Assembly (NCBI GenBank): GCA_037721215.1
Contig: JBBJNV010000021.1
Span: 1-64,000, forward strand
Length of the DNA stretch: 64,000 bases
Origin: Gemmatimonadaceae bacterium
GTDB taxonomy: Bacteria; Gemmatimonadota; Gemmatimonadetes; Gemmatimonadales; Gemmatimonadaceae
Direction: 5' to 3'
The position numbers and the translations under genes are program-made. Within the stretch, counting starts at the first letter, position 1. Every line of letters starts with the position of its first letter. Shown here in pieces: positions 27,400 to 36,351 of this stretch. Under the pieces are notes generated by a model that saw only the letters and a program-made list of their open reading frames with translations, made no database searches and was not told where the DNA came from.

Positions 27400-28119
27400 T
27401 CAGCTCGCCTCGTCGGCAATCTCATAGAGATCGATCGTCTGATTGATCTCCCCAACGCTGAATGCGTGGCTGACTTTTGACCTGATTGCGAGTCGCGCAT
27501 CGCGGCACTCCTCCATGAAGTCAGGCACTCCAATCCGTCCGGGGTCGGCAACGATGGCCATGCCTCCCGGGGCGAGCGAACGCTTGAAGATTCCCGGTAA
27601 CAACCGCGCATATTCTTTCTCGTACAGAACGTCAGACGCGAGGATGAGATCGAGCGAGTTGACGTCGCGTGGAAAGTGTCTCCAGTCGATCATGCGAGCG
27701 ACCGGGGATTTGCCAGTGATCCGGAAAGCATTCGCCCGGGTAAAAGCGAGCGCATCCGTGTAATAGTCCGAGGCCGTCATGGCGTAACCGGCAATCATTG
27801 CCGCGGTCGTTACAAGTCCGACGCCGCAACCAAGCTCCAGGCCACGGCGGGCTGCTTCACCGCGGTCTGTTTTTTTCGCGAAGCCCAGCAGATGCTGCGC
27901 CAGAATCGTGGACGAGGGCCACACATCGGCCCAATATGGAAGCCGTTCATCCTTTACGAAGTCTTCCTCGCGTATCAAATCGTCGGAGTTTCGCGGCCGC
28001 AACATGGAAAATGTCCGATCCCCCACGTCGATGTCGCCAGTGACGGTGTCGAAACGACGCTCCAGCGCGCTGACCAGGTCCTGACCATCGAGCGTGGAAA
28101 GTTCGTCGGCTGAGATCAC
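27400..28119 (-). CDS. Class I methyltransferase, METTL20/21-like lysine methyltransferase family
   Basis: 239 residues. The features are LPYWADVWPSSTILAQHLL before the SAM motif LELGCGVGLVTTAAMIAG, then SDYYTDALAFTRANA, DLILASDVLYEKEY and ADPGRIGVPDFMEE. These match the seven-beta-strand family that includes METTL21 and the ETF-beta methyltransferase METTL20 (which has a similar DPGR segment). The target is not shown by sequence. It overlaps moeA by four bases, is the last gene of a long operon, and meets the ETF operon tail-to-tail. A nicotinamide-methylase-like annotation is also possible. Confidence 0.75.
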   Translation of the reverse strand: MISADELSTLDGQDLVSALERRFDTVTGDIDVGDRTFSMLRPRNSDDLIREEDFVKDERLPYWADVWPSSTILAQHLLGFAKKTDRGEAARRGLELGCGVGLVTTAAMIAGYAMTASDYYTDALAFTRANAFRITGKSPVARMIDWRHFPRDVNSLDLILASDVLYEKEYARLLPGIFKRSLAPGGMAIVADPGRIGVPDFMEECRDARLAIRSKVSHAFSVGEINQTIDLYEIADEAS

Positions 28120-29384
28120 TGGAGATTGAGTTGCGACGACATCTCCAGACTGTCGCCGAGTGGCAGCGCGCGGTGCACCTCTCCCGGTTGAATGTCCAGA
28201 TTGTCACCCGGCAGAATGAGCAGCGCGTTCGCACGCGCCATTGCCGTCACGACCGCGGAGCTCTGCGAGCCTGCGGAGCGCGCGATGAAGCCGCCATCCG
28301 TCGTCCGCTCGACAATCACACGGAGGAAATGCATGAGGGGTGCAGCGAGCTGAGTCGGGTCAGCGACCACCACGGGAATGGTCCGCCTGAAGAAATGTGT
28401 CAACCCGAGCATCTTGCGGAGCACCGGACGCACGAAGACCTCGAACGAAACCATTGCAGACACCGGGTTGCCCGACAACCCAAGCCAGGGAGTGCCGTCC
28501 AGTATGCCAAACGCGAGCGGCGCCCCGGGTCGCATTCTGACTTTCCAGAACAGGAGTTCGCCACCGAGCTCGTCGAAAGCGCGTCGCAAGTGATCGTGAT
28601 CGCCAACTGACACCCCCGCCGATGTCACGATCAGATCGCTGCTTTTCGCCCGTTCGAACTTCGATCGAAGCGACGCTGGCGAGTCATTGGCAATACCGAG
28701 GTCGACTGGCGTGGCACCGGCGTCGCGCACGAGTGCGGCGAGCGTAACGGAATTGGACGACACGATCTTTTCTCCCACCAGCGCTGGAGCGAAGTCCGCC
28801 AGCTCGACCAACTCGTCGCCCGAGCTGATGAGGGCCACGCGGGGCCGGCGGAAAACTTCGATGTTCCTTACTCCAGCCGACGCGAGAACGCCCAGGTGAG
28901 CGACACGGAGCTCTTCACCCGTGTCAAACAACAGGTCTCCGGCGTGGAAATCCTCGCCAGCCTTCCGGACGTTGCGGCCTCTGTCACGCTGATCACGGAT
29001 AACGACTATCCGACGGCCGTTGTCCGTGTCTTCATGCCGAATCACCGTATCTGCTTCCAGCGGAAGCGGCGCACCCGTCATGATGCGCATCGCTTCACCG
29101 TTCTGGAGTGCCCGTGGCGCGAACTCACCCGCGGCTATCGTCGCGACAACCTGCAGGCGCGTTACTTCCGGAGCCGCGGTTCCCGTGGGGCCGATGGCAG
29201 AGAGGTCAACGCTACGCACCGCGTAGCCATCCATCGATGCGTTGTCCCAGGGGGGGGAGGTAATCGGAGCGACGACCGGTGCCGCAAGAACGCGTCTCGC
29301 ACCTGCGGCCAGCTCGATGTTTTCAGATGGCAACCGGTGAATGCGCTCGAGAATACGCGCACTCGCCTCAGCGACGGAAATCAA
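28116..29384 (-). CDS. moeA: Molybdopterin molybdenumtransferase
   Basis: 422 residues. The family motifs are PPWDNASMDGYAVRS, AGEFAPRALQNGEAMRIMTGAPLP, ADTVIRHEDT, VALISSGDELVE, VTSAGVSVGDHDHLRRAFDELG and WLGLSGNPVSAMVSFEVFVRP. It inserts molybdate into adenylylated molybdopterin in the cytoplasm. Start overlaps the dacB stop and the end overlaps the methyltransferase start, so it is co-translated. No other molybdenum-cofactor gene or molybdoenzyme is seen in the window. Confidence 0.96.
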   Translation of the reverse strand: MISVAEASARILERIHRLPSENIELAAGARRVLAAPVVAPITSPPWDNASMDGYAVRSVDLSAIGPTGTAAPEVTRLQVVATIAAGEFAPRALQNGEAMRIMTGAPLPLEADTVIRHEDTDNGRRIVVIRDQRDRGRNVRKAGEDFHAGDLLFDTGEELRVAHLGVLASAGVRNIEVFRRPRVALISSGDELVELADFAPALVGEKIVSSNSVTLAALVRDAGATPVDLGIANDSPASLRSKFERAKSSDLIVTSAGVSVGDHDHLRRAFDELGGELLFWKVRMRPGAPLAFGILDGTPWLGLSGNPVSAMVSFEVFVRPVLRKMLGLTHFFRRTIPVVVADPTQLAAPLMHFLRVIVERTTDGGFIARSAGSQSSAVVTAMARANALLILPGDNLDIQPGEVHRALPLGDSLEMSSQLNLQ

Positions 29385-30754
29385 CTTGTCGGCGAAGCCC
29401 TGTAGCCGGCCATCATCGCCCCGACTGCGTCCTGAAACCGTGTCACTACGGCAACCGGTACGGTGAAGTGGTTGCTCAGCAAACTGAACACGAGTTGCTC
29501 GCCATCGGCAGAGGTGATGTATCCTGACAGCGACCGGACAAATTCCAGCGTGCCCGTCTTGGCGTGCATGTTGTTTTCCGCGGGTGAGCCTTTCATGCGT
29601 GACCGCAGCGTGCCATCGATACCGGCAATTGGCAGGGAATTATAGAACGCCGAAAAGGCAGTGTCGCGCCGAATGGCTACCAGTACGCGAACCAGTGTTT
29701 CAGGTGACACGAGATTGTGGCGCGACAGGCCGCTCCCATCATAGACCTTGAAGCCAGTTGGCTCGGCGCCCCAGTTCAACAACTGGCGCGAAACCACCGC
29801 TGCGCCGCTGTCAGCTACCCCAACGCCAGTCTGTCGCAACCCCATGGTTTTCAGCAGCAGTTCTCCAATCTGGTTTTGCGACGGTTTCTCAAAGTGGCGT
29901 AAAATGTCGCGAAGTGTCGATGACTGAAACGAATACACCGTATCTATCGCCACCGGGGCAGCAACACTGTCGGAGATCCCACCCGAAACCACAATGCCGC
30001 GGCGCGAGAGGGCAGTGTCCAACGCAGCGAGATACGAGCGGGACGGATTTCGGGTTACAACCGAGACGACAGTGTCCCGCCCGCCAATCGTGATCGTGCT
30101 GTCAACGAGCCCTTCATTATAGAAAAGCTCATCAACCGGAGCGCCGCTGGAACTGGTGAAATCGTCAGCTTCCCAGCCATACCCATAAATGCCGTCCGTA
30201 AATACGTTGCCGCCACTCATGAGCTTTCCCGTTACCCGGCGGATACCTCTCGCCGCGAGCGAATCGGCAACGTCCAGCAGAGCCGTCATCGCCTTGCCCC
30301 GCGCTCGGTCGCTGATCGTCGGATCCCCGTTGCCGATCACAAGCAGGTCACCGTTGACAACGCCATTCACCAGCGATCCTCGTTTTGCAATCGTGGTTCG
30401 ATAGCGGTACTCAGGGCCGAGGTGGGTAAGGGCTACTGCCCCGGTAAGAATCTTCTGGTTCGACGCAGGCATGAACAGCTTGCCGGCGTTCAGTGAATAA
30501 AGTGTGTCGCTCGTTCGAGGATTGACGATGAGCACGCCGAGGAATGCGTTTCTGAGATTCGGATCGCGAAGGAGCGAGTCGATCGAAAGCCGAAGACCCT
30601 CCCGCGCATTGATCACCACGATCGGCACCGGCACCGGCGCGCGTGCAGTTGAAGCTGGGGGAGCGCACGCTGTCGCCAGCAGAGCAAACGCGACGCCGGC
30701 CACCCGTCCCAAAGGCCGCCTTCCGTTGCAATGCAGCATCAATCCTGGCGCCAT
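29381..30754 (-). CDS. dacB: D-alanyl-D-alanine carboxypeptidase/endopeptidase (PBP4, peptidase S13)
   Basis: 457 residues with a signal of lipoprotein type (VAFALLATACAPP). Active-site motifs are complete: FMPASNQKILTG (SxxK), FEKPSQNQIGELLLKTMG (SxN) and MHAKTGTLE (KTG). An inserted S13-type domain lies between SxxK and SxN. It trims or cleaves peptidoglycan cross-links in the periplasm. It overlaps the upstream PTPS gene by 16 bases and moeA by four. Confidence 0.94.
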   Translation of the reverse strand: MAPGLMLHCNGRRPLGRVAGVAFALLATACAPPASTARAPVPVPIVVINAREGLRLSIDSLLRDPNLRNAFLGVLIVNPRTSDTLYSLNAGKLFMPASNQKILTGAVALTHLGPEYRYRTTIAKRGSLVNGVVNGDLLVIGNGDPTISDRARGKAMTALLDVADSLAARGIRRVTGKLMSGGNVFTDGIYGYGWEADDFTSSSGAPVDELFYNEGLVDSTITIGGRDTVVSVVTRNPSRSYLAALDTALSRRGIVVSGGISDSVAAPVAIDTVYSFQSSTLRDILRHFEKPSQNQIGELLLKTMGLRQTGVGVADSGAAVVSRQLLNWGAEPTGFKVYDGSGLSRHNLVSPETLVRVLVAIRRDTAFSAFYNSLPIAGIDGTLRSRMKGSPAENNMHAKTGTLEFVRSLSGYITSADGEQLVFSLLSNHFTVPVAVVTRFQDAVGAMMAGYRASPTS

Positions 30755-31161
30755 GTTGCGCTCAACGTTTCGTCTTCCGCAATTGTCACGCTGGTTATTC
30801 TGATTCCGCCAGGCAGCGCCGCTTCGACCCGCTCGAATATGAACTTTGCGAGATTTTCGCCAGTCGGGACGAGCGCACCATCTGCAAATTCCGGCACATC
30901 GAGATTGATATTCCGGTGATCGAATCGCTTTCCAACCTCTTTATCGAGAATGCGGTCGAGTAGTCCGAGATCGACAATGAACCCGGTGGTTCCGTCAATC
31001 GCCCCCTGCACTGTGACATCGCAGGTGTAGCTGTGGCCGTGGAAGCTGGGCCACGCACAGGGCCCGAAGGTGGCCTCGTTCGTCTCATCGCTCCACTCGG
31101 GACGTCGATACCGGTGCGCCGCCGCAAAAGAAACACGGCGGGTGAGATATGCATTTGGCAT
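30739..31161 (-). CDS. queD: 6-pyruvoyl-tetrahydropterin synthase / QueD family
   Basis: About 140 residues. It shows VSFAAAHRYRR (first zinc His), FGPCAWPSFHGHSYTCDVTV (catalytic Cys and the HGH zinc ligands), DLGLLDRILDKEVGKRFDHRN, and PTGENLAKFIFERVEAAL with an ETENxA-like Glu region. In bacteria these proteins usually make 6-carboxy-tetrahydropterin for queuosine, though PTPS activity is possible; no other queuosine gene is here. I took the ATG at 31161 (MPNAYLTRRVSFAAAH); the frame is open to 31215. Confidence 0.85.
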   Translation of the reverse strand: MPNAYLTRRVSFAAAHRYRRPEWSDETNEATFGPCAWPSFHGHSYTCDVTVQGAIDGTTGFIVDLGLLDRILDKEVGKRFDHRNINLDVPEFADGALVPTGENLAKFIFERVEAALPGGIRITSVTIAEDETLSATWRQD

Positions 31162-31230
31162 GGAGGTAATGTGCGTTGCCGGGTGTACATCTGCATTAAC
31201 CCGAACTCCAGTCAAGGCAATGCCTCGGGG

Positions 31231-31746
31231 CTAGGGCCCGCCGTCTCTTCCAGAATTCCCGGTGTCCTGACTGCCGATACCCTCAGGGGTAGGGCTCTCC
31301 GGCGGTATCCACGGCACCGCGCCTTCGATCGCCTCGGTGATATCGTACGTCCCGGTCGATTCCTCATCCTCGTCGTCGGCCAGGTGTGCGGATTCAGCCG
31401 TGTACTGACTCGACGAATCCCCAAGCAGCAGACCTGAGTGCCCATTTTCGTCGGCGAGATGCTCATCGATGTCTTCGGGGCTGACAGCACGGCGCAACTC
31501 ATCGACCACAATCTGATTGTCGACATCGCCGATGCCGATCACATCGGTGAGAACGTGATCGACGATCCTCAGCTCCGAATCAGTTCCGACTCTCCCGGAC
31601 AAGGTGACGCCACCATTCCTTATCTCCACGATGATGTCATCAGCATCGAAGCCATTCTGGGATTCGAGCTGTGCCCGGACGTGCTGCAGCAGCTCGTCAT
31701 CAGTCATGTTCTCGAGATCGTCGGTGTTGTCGAAGTCGTCAGCCAC
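31231..31746 (-). CDS. BON-domain protein with acidic tail
   Basis: 171 residues. Residues about 18-88 form one BON domain (DDELLQHVRAQLESQ, IIVEIRNGGVTLSGRVGTDSE, VLTDVIGIGDVDNQIVV). The remainder is acidic and low in complexity. There is no signal peptide, so it is probably cytoplasmic. BON domains bind phospholipids or polymers in other proteins; the role here is unknown. It sits in the gpmI-to-methyltransferase operon. Confidence 0.85.
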   Translation of the reverse strand: MADDFDNTDDLENMTDDELLQHVRAQLESQNGFDADDIIVEIRNGGVTLSGRVGTDSELRIVDHVLTDVIGIGDVDNQIVVDELRRAVSPEDIDEHLADENGHSGLLLGDSSSQYTAESAHLADDEDEESTGTYDITEAIEGAVPWIPPESPTPEGIGSQDTGNSGRDGGP

Positions 31747-31785
31747 AATTGCCCCCGCAGGCGGTCGATGGCGCGGTGCGCCGAG

Positions 31786-32481
31786 TCAGCGGAAGAGAAG
31801 GTAGGATACACCCAGCGTCAATGCCGGGTTGCTCTTCCAGAAATTCCGAGCCTGCGAATCTTCGAGGACCGCAGTGTTGTCCGATGATTGTACGTAGTAA
31901 GCGGTCGGATACTTGATCTGGTAGAAATAGGTTCCTACATCGGCGCGCATCTGGAACCGGCCGCCCGGCACGTACCGCAATCCACCGACGGCGGAAATGG
32001 CAAATGTGGTGCCGAGCCTGTAGGGATCTTCCACCACTTTCTTGCCAGCGTCACTCGCCACCCCAAGACCGCCGTACAACACCGGCACTATTCCATGGAA
32101 TGTTCGCTGGCCCGTGACATTCAGGGAGATCCCGGCATCGGCGAGATAGATGGGCCAGCTGCGTGTTCCCAGATTGCGAGTGGCAAGTGGCAGGGTTGGA
32201 TCAACCGCCGTCCGGTCGGTCATCGCCTGCGCGACGCGGACCACCAGCTGGGCCGGGCCGCCAACCACCACTTCATATCGAATTCCGGCGATAGGCCCCC
32301 CACGCGGCGCAACGCCCGCCGGGTCGTCACCGGTGGCGAGATATCCGCCGAAAACGGTTGCCTCGTGCTTGAATTCCAGATCTCTGAACGGGCTGCGCGG
32401 GGGTGGATAACCGACGTCCACCTGTGCCGCGAGGGGTGCAGCAGATAACGAAAGCAGGAACACCAACAACATCTTCTTCAT
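31786..32481 (-). CDS. Predicted outer-membrane beta-barrel protein
   Basis: 231 residues with a signal peptide (MLLVFLLSLSAAPLAAQ). It is rich in alternating strands with aromatic ends (ATVFGGYLATGDD, GIVPVLYGGLGVAS, FAISAVGGLRYVPGG, MRADVGTYFYQIKYP) and ends LTLGVSYLLFR, as in small barrels. No family recognised. It overlaps the gpmI stop by four bases, so it is translated with gpmI, an odd pairing of glycolysis and envelope genes. Confidence 0.75.
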   Translation of the reverse strand: MKKMLLVFLLSLSAAPLAAQVDVGYPPPRSPFRDLEFKHEATVFGGYLATGDDPAGVAPRGGPIAGIRYEVVVGGPAQLVVRVAQAMTDRTAVDPTLPLATRNLGTRSWPIYLADAGISLNVTGQRTFHGIVPVLYGGLGVASDAGKKVVEDPYRLGTTFAISAVGGLRYVPGGRFQMRADVGTYFYQIKYPTAYYVQSSDNTAVLEDSQARNFWKSNPALTLGVSYLLFR

Positions 32482-34046
32482 GGAACCTCTCCAAGTTGGA
32501 TGCCGGTCATTTCCGGCGGCTGCTCGATGCCAAGCATTGTTAATATAGTTGGCCCTACATCACACAAAGCTCCACCGCTGCGCATGGCCGACAGACGTTC
32601 ATCATTCACAACGACGAATGGCACAGGGTTGGTAGTGTGCGCTGTATGCGGACCGCCGGTGCCGGGGTCGATCATCATCTCGGCGTTACCATGATCGGCA
32701 GTAATCAGCAACCGCACACCCGCCGCCTCGGCTGCCTTCAGCACGCGTGCGAGGCTTCGGTCGACAGTCTCGACCGCTTTGAGCGTGGCGGGTAGTGATC
32801 CGCTGTGTCCAACCATATCAGCGTTCGCATAGTTGCAAAGCATGAAGTCGTGAGTTTTTCCGGCGATAGCGTTGCAGAGCACGTCGGTTACGCCCGCGGC
32901 GCTCATCTCCGGCATGAGATCGTAGGTAGCAACCTTCTGACTGGCGACCAGGATCCGCTCTTCACCCGCATAAGGGGTCTCTTCGCCGCCGTTGAAGAAA
33001 TAAGTCACATGCGGATACTTCTCCGTTTCCGCTGTTCGCAACATCGACCGCCCGCGATCGGCTAACACCTCGGCTAAGATGCGCGCCATGGATTGCGGGG
33101 CGAACGCCACTGGCAGTCCGAGTGTGTCGTCGTATGACGTGAGCGTTGTGACGCTGACCCTGGGACGGTTCGTGATGCTGAAGCCCGCGAAGTCGGGATC
33201 GACCAGGGCGCGGACCAGCTGACGCATCCGGTCCGAGCGATAGTTGAAGCAGATCATCGAGTCACCGTCCCTCATCCGGGTGCTCGAACCATCCATGCCC
33301 GCGATGCAAACCGGCTGGATGAACTCGTCGGTGATGCGGGCATCGTATGCCGCGCGAACCATGGCAGGGGCACTCGCCGCGCGCATTCCCGCGCCCTCGA
33401 CGATCGTGCGGTACGCGAGCTCGGTGCGCGACCAGCGGCGGTCACGATCCATGGCGTAGTAGCGTCCCGACACGCTTGCGATATGGGCGATGCCGCGACC
33501 CCGCGAGGCATTACTGTTGTCGCCGATGTACGCGAGCAAGTCTCCGACGTACCCGAGGCCGGACTTGGGCAAAGTATCGCGACCGTCAGTAAAAGCATGG
33601 ATCGCAATGCGGGGGACGCTTTCCTGAACCGCGAGATCTATCAGAGCGAACAAGTGGCTGTCGATGGCATGGACGCCGCCATCGCCGATGAGCCCTGTCA
33701 GATGAAGCGTGCCGCCGGACGCTCTCGCAACGCGACAGGCTTCGACAAGAGCGGCATTTCTGAAAAAAGATCTATCGGCGATGGATGCCGATATTCTGAC
33801 CAGATCCTGCATTACAATACGCCCGGAGCCGAGGTTGAGATGACCAACCTCGCTGTTGCCCATCTGGCCCTCCGGAAGTCCCACACGGAGCCCGGAGGCA
33901 TCGAGCAGCGTCCTCGCCGGGCTCTTCCACAGGGAGTCCCATGTCGGCGTATCAGCGAGCGCAATGGCGTTGCCGTCGACTGCCTCACGGTGTCCCCATC
34001 CGTCGAGGACTATCAGCGCGACGGGGCGGGACGTGTCGTAAACCAT
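32478..34046 (-). CDS. gpmI: 2,3-bisphosphoglycerate-independent phosphoglycerate mutase
   Basis: 522 residues. Hallmarks are LIVLDGWGHRE, GLPEGQMGNSEVGHLNLGSGR (with the phosphorylated Ser in GNSEVGH), GGVHAIDSH, AFTDGRDT, CNYANADMVGHSG and LLITADHGNAEMM. It is a manganese enzyme of the alkaline-phosphatase superfamily, interconverting 3- and 2-phosphoglycerate in the cytoplasm. It is the first gene of a minus-strand operon that runs to the methyltransferase at 27400; a 77-base divergent spacer separates it from the SH3 gene. Confidence 0.97.
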   Translation of the reverse strand: MVYDTSRPVALIVLDGWGHREAVDGNAIALADTPTWDSLWKSPARTLLDASGLRVGLPEGQMGNSEVGHLNLGSGRIVMQDLVRISASIADRSFFRNAALVEACRVARASGGTLHLTGLIGDGGVHAIDSHLFALIDLAVQESVPRIAIHAFTDGRDTLPKSGLGYVGDLLAYIGDNSNASRGRGIAHIASVSGRYYAMDRDRRWSRTELAYRTIVEGAGMRAASAPAMVRAAYDARITDEFIQPVCIAGMDGSSTRMRDGDSMICFNYRSDRMRQLVRALVDPDFAGFSITNRPRVSVTTLTSYDDTLGLPVAFAPQSMARILAEVLADRGRSMLRTAETEKYPHVTYFFNGGEETPYAGEERILVASQKVATYDLMPEMSAAGVTDVLCNAIAGKTHDFMLCNYANADMVGHSGSLPATLKAVETVDRSLARVLKAAEAAGVRLLITADHGNAEMMIDPGTGGPHTAHTTNPVPFVVVNDERLSAMRSGGALCDVGPTILTMLGIEQPPEMTGIQLGEVP

Positions 34047-34123
34047 TGTTGCTCACTGCGTGTAAGAGTGTACGTTAGGAACCGTCGAACCAAATGTAGC
34101 CCCACCAAATACCCCGACCAGCG

Positions 34124-34699
34124 TTGCGCCTTTTTCTTGCTGCCGTTCCGGTGTTGCTGGCGTTCCCCATGTCTGCACAGGAGAACGTGTTGCACACAGC
34201 GACCCGCGCCACCGTCGTTCGTCCGGCTCCGCCGGCAGGCTCCTCGCCCGGAGGGTTGCTGGGTCAGATTGCCAAAGGCACTCAGGTTGAAGTGCTTGCG
34301 CGCGAGCGTGACTGGGTGAGAATTCGCCTCGAAGGCTGGGTGCGCGAAGGGGATGTCATTATAGCCGACAGCAGTGTGCGGCCGCTCAGCGGGGCTGACA
34401 TACGGAATAATCCCGCGGCTGCACGCGGCAAGCTGGTTCGATGGGAGATTGAAGCAGTGTCACTTCAGACAGCAGATCCGCTGAGGTCTGGTCTGGTTGC
34501 CGGGGAGCACTATATCCTTGCGCTGGGGCCGGGCGCAGAGAAGACCCTTGTCTACATGGCAGTGCCGCCTTCGCTGCTTGCGGCGGCACGCAGCCTCGCA
34601 CCGATGTCGCCGGTTACTGTCACGGCACGCGTGCGAAACGGTCGCAGCGAGCCAGCCGGCGTACCGATACTCGATCTTCAAAGCCTAACCCGACGATAA
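34124..34699 (+). CDS. Secreted SH3-domain protein
   Basis: 191 residues from a TTG, which gives a well-formed signal peptide (MRLFLAAVPVLLAFPMSAQ). An SH3b-like domain covers about residues 25-80 (LGQIAKGTQVEVLARERDWVRIRLEGWVREGDV). The C-terminal half has strands (KLVRWEIEAVSLQTADPL, ALGPGAEKTLVYMAVPPS) resembling a nucleic-acid or glycan-binding barrel. Bacterial SH3b domains often bind cell-wall peptides, which fits the following L,D-transpeptidase-type genes. The next gene begins directly after its stop. Confidence 0.78.
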   Translation: MRLFLAAVPVLLAFPMSAQENVLHTATRATVVRPAPPAGSSPGGLLGQIAKGTQVEVLARERDWVRIRLEGWVREGDVIIADSSVRPLSGADIRNNPAAARGKLVRWEIEAVSLQTADPLRSGLVAGEHYILALGPGAEKTLVYMAVPPSLLAAARSLAPMSPVTVTARVRNGRSEPAGVPILDLQSLTRR

Positions 34700-35386
34700 A
34701 TGGAAATCCGTTCCGACAAGCAGCCAGGTTCGACTCCGCCTTCCGACAGTGACGCTGGGCGCCGTGACCCGTCCAAAGGGGAGCGGGGTGATCGCCGCCG
34801 CGGCGGGTGGCGCGATTTTCGGAGAAGTTACCCCGGATTCGTCCTGACTCTCGTATTCGCTCTCGTCGCGCTGCTCAGTGTAAGTGGGTTTCTGTTCTAC
34901 AAGCGGGGCGTATACGAGGCCGAAGTTGTGCGATTGCGCGCAGGCATGACCGATAATGAACGGGCGCGCACGGACGCGATCGTCGCCGCGGAGGAGAACA
35001 AGGCGCGCATCGCGCTCGAGCTGGCACGCAGACAGGCGAAGATTGAAAAGAATCTGCACCTCTCCGTGGCCATCGATAGCGGCAAGATTTTTCTGGAGAG
35101 AGATGGCGCGGTGCTCCGGGAAATGCAGGCTGCCTTCGGTGCCGAGACTGCCGCCGGATCCGGGGGCGATTCGCCTCCCGTAGTGATTCCACGGGGTCAA
35201 AAGACCATCGCCGGCGTCTCTGGGAACGCGATCACGCTGGACGGTGGCACTGTGATCTCTGCCGCGAGTGGTCCGCTAGCAACCGACTCTTCTACGATCG
35301 CGCCCGGCAATGTACGAATCGGCCTCGCTGACATGAAGGCGATAGTGCCGAACCTCAGCCCGGGCATGCGGGTATACTTCTATTGA
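34700..35386 (+). CDS. Membrane-anchored degenerate L,D-transpeptidase-like protein
   Basis: 228 residues: a basic N-terminus, one membrane helix (about 46-66, [20 protein letters not shown]), a coiled-coil-like stretch rich in Ala/Glu/Arg, then a domain parallel to the neighbouring transpeptidase. [20 protein letters not shown] corresponds to [19 protein letters not shown] of that enzyme. The end, [24 protein letters not shown], corresponds in part to [24 protein letters not shown]. The catalytic His, Ser-His-Gly-Cys and Arg are absent. I infer an inactive paralogue, perhaps a scaffold or regulator. No family name is assured. Confidence 0.6.
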   Translation: MEIRSDKQPGSTPPSDSDAGRRDPSKGERGDRRRGGWRDFRRSYPGFVLTLVFALVALLSVSGFLFYKRGVYEAEVVRLRAGMTDNERARTDAIVAAEENKARIALELARRQAKIEKNLHLSVAIDSGKIFLERDGAVLREMQAAFGAETAAGSGGDSPPVVIPRGQKTIAGVSGNAITLDGGTVISAASGPLATDSSTIAPGNVRIGLADMKAIVPNLSPGMRVYFY

Positions 35387-35420
35387 CGCACCGCACACTA
35401 CCGACGACAGGGGCTACCTG

Positions 35421-36281
35421 ATGGGAATTGCCAACACGATAACGCATGGCGGGAAGTGGGTATGGGGAACGCTTCTGGCGTTCACGGCGGTAGCGGCGGG
35501 TACCGCAATGCTGTTGACGCAAACCGCCGAGGTGCGCTATCAGCGCGACGTAAACCGCATGGTCTTCAACGACAATCTCGGTGTACTCGAGGAAGTGAAA
35601 GCCAGGCTCGGTACGTCCGAAGACAGCCTCAATCAACTCGTGGCAGGGAATCCGGCGGTACCGGCCGATCAGCCGTATATCGTGGTCAGCATCGAAGAAC
35701 GGGAGCTCTGGTTCAAGCGTGGCGATCAGCTGCTTTTCCATACACAGGTTGCGACCGGCAGCGGAAAGACGCTGGTAGGCAAGGGCGGCGGTGGAGGGCA
35801 GTGGAAATTCGAAACACCGCGCGGACGGCTGAAGGTTCAGGCCAAGGAAGTCGATCCGGCATGGGTACCGCCCGACTGGCATTTTCTGGAACAGGCAAAC
35901 AAGCGCGGTCTCGGGCTGGTAAAGATGAGTCGCGGAATGACGATTCCGTCCTCCGATGGGTCGGTGGTAAGGGTGAGCGGTTCCGAAATCGTCAAGCGAT
36001 ATGCGGACGGCAACGAGGTTGCCCTGGAAGCAACCGACGGCCGGGAGATCGTCGTCAACGGCAACATCATCGTTCCGCCATTCGGCACGAACCAGCGGCG
36101 TTATAAAGGTGTCCTTGGCACGCGCCGGCTCGTCCTTGGTGATGGTTATGCATTGCACGGAACGAACAAGCCGGAATCGATTGGCCAGGCGGTCAGTCAC
36201 GGCTGTGTACGCTTGCGGAACGAAGACATTGAAAAGTTGTACGAAATGGTCCCCGTTGGTACGCCCGTTTACATCTATTGA
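35421..36281 (+). CDS. L,D-transpeptidase (YkuD family), membrane-anchored
   Basis: 286 residues with a single N-terminal membrane helix (about 11-31), then a linker helix, then a YkuD domain beginning [14 protein letters not shown]. Catalytic residues are present: His246 ([10 protein letters not shown]) and Cys262 in [12 protein letters not shown] with Arg264. It would form 3-3 cross-links or attach proteins to peptidoglycan in the periplasm. It follows the degenerate paralogue and precedes an M15 peptidase, an arrangement suggesting coordinated cell-wall editing. Confidence 0.93.
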   Translation: MGIANTITHGGKWVWGTLLAFTAVAAGTAMLLTQTAEVRYQRDVNRMVFNDNLGVLEEVKARLGTSEDSLNQLVAGNPAVPADQPYIVVSIEERELWFKRGDQLLFHTQVATGSGKTLVGKGGGGGQWKFETPRGRLKVQAKEVDPAWVPPDWHFLEQANKRGLGLVKMSRGMTIPSSDGSVVRVSGSEIVKRYADGNEVALEATDGREIVVNGNIIVPPFGTNQRRYKGVLGTRRLVLGDGYALHGTNKPESIGQAVSHGCVRLRNEDIEKLYEMVPVGTPVYIY

Positions 36282-36351
36282 GCGATGCGCGGGCGATGCG
36301 GTGCGTAATGCGGAGTTCGCCGCCAGCAGTCGCCCGCGCTAGTTTCTGACA

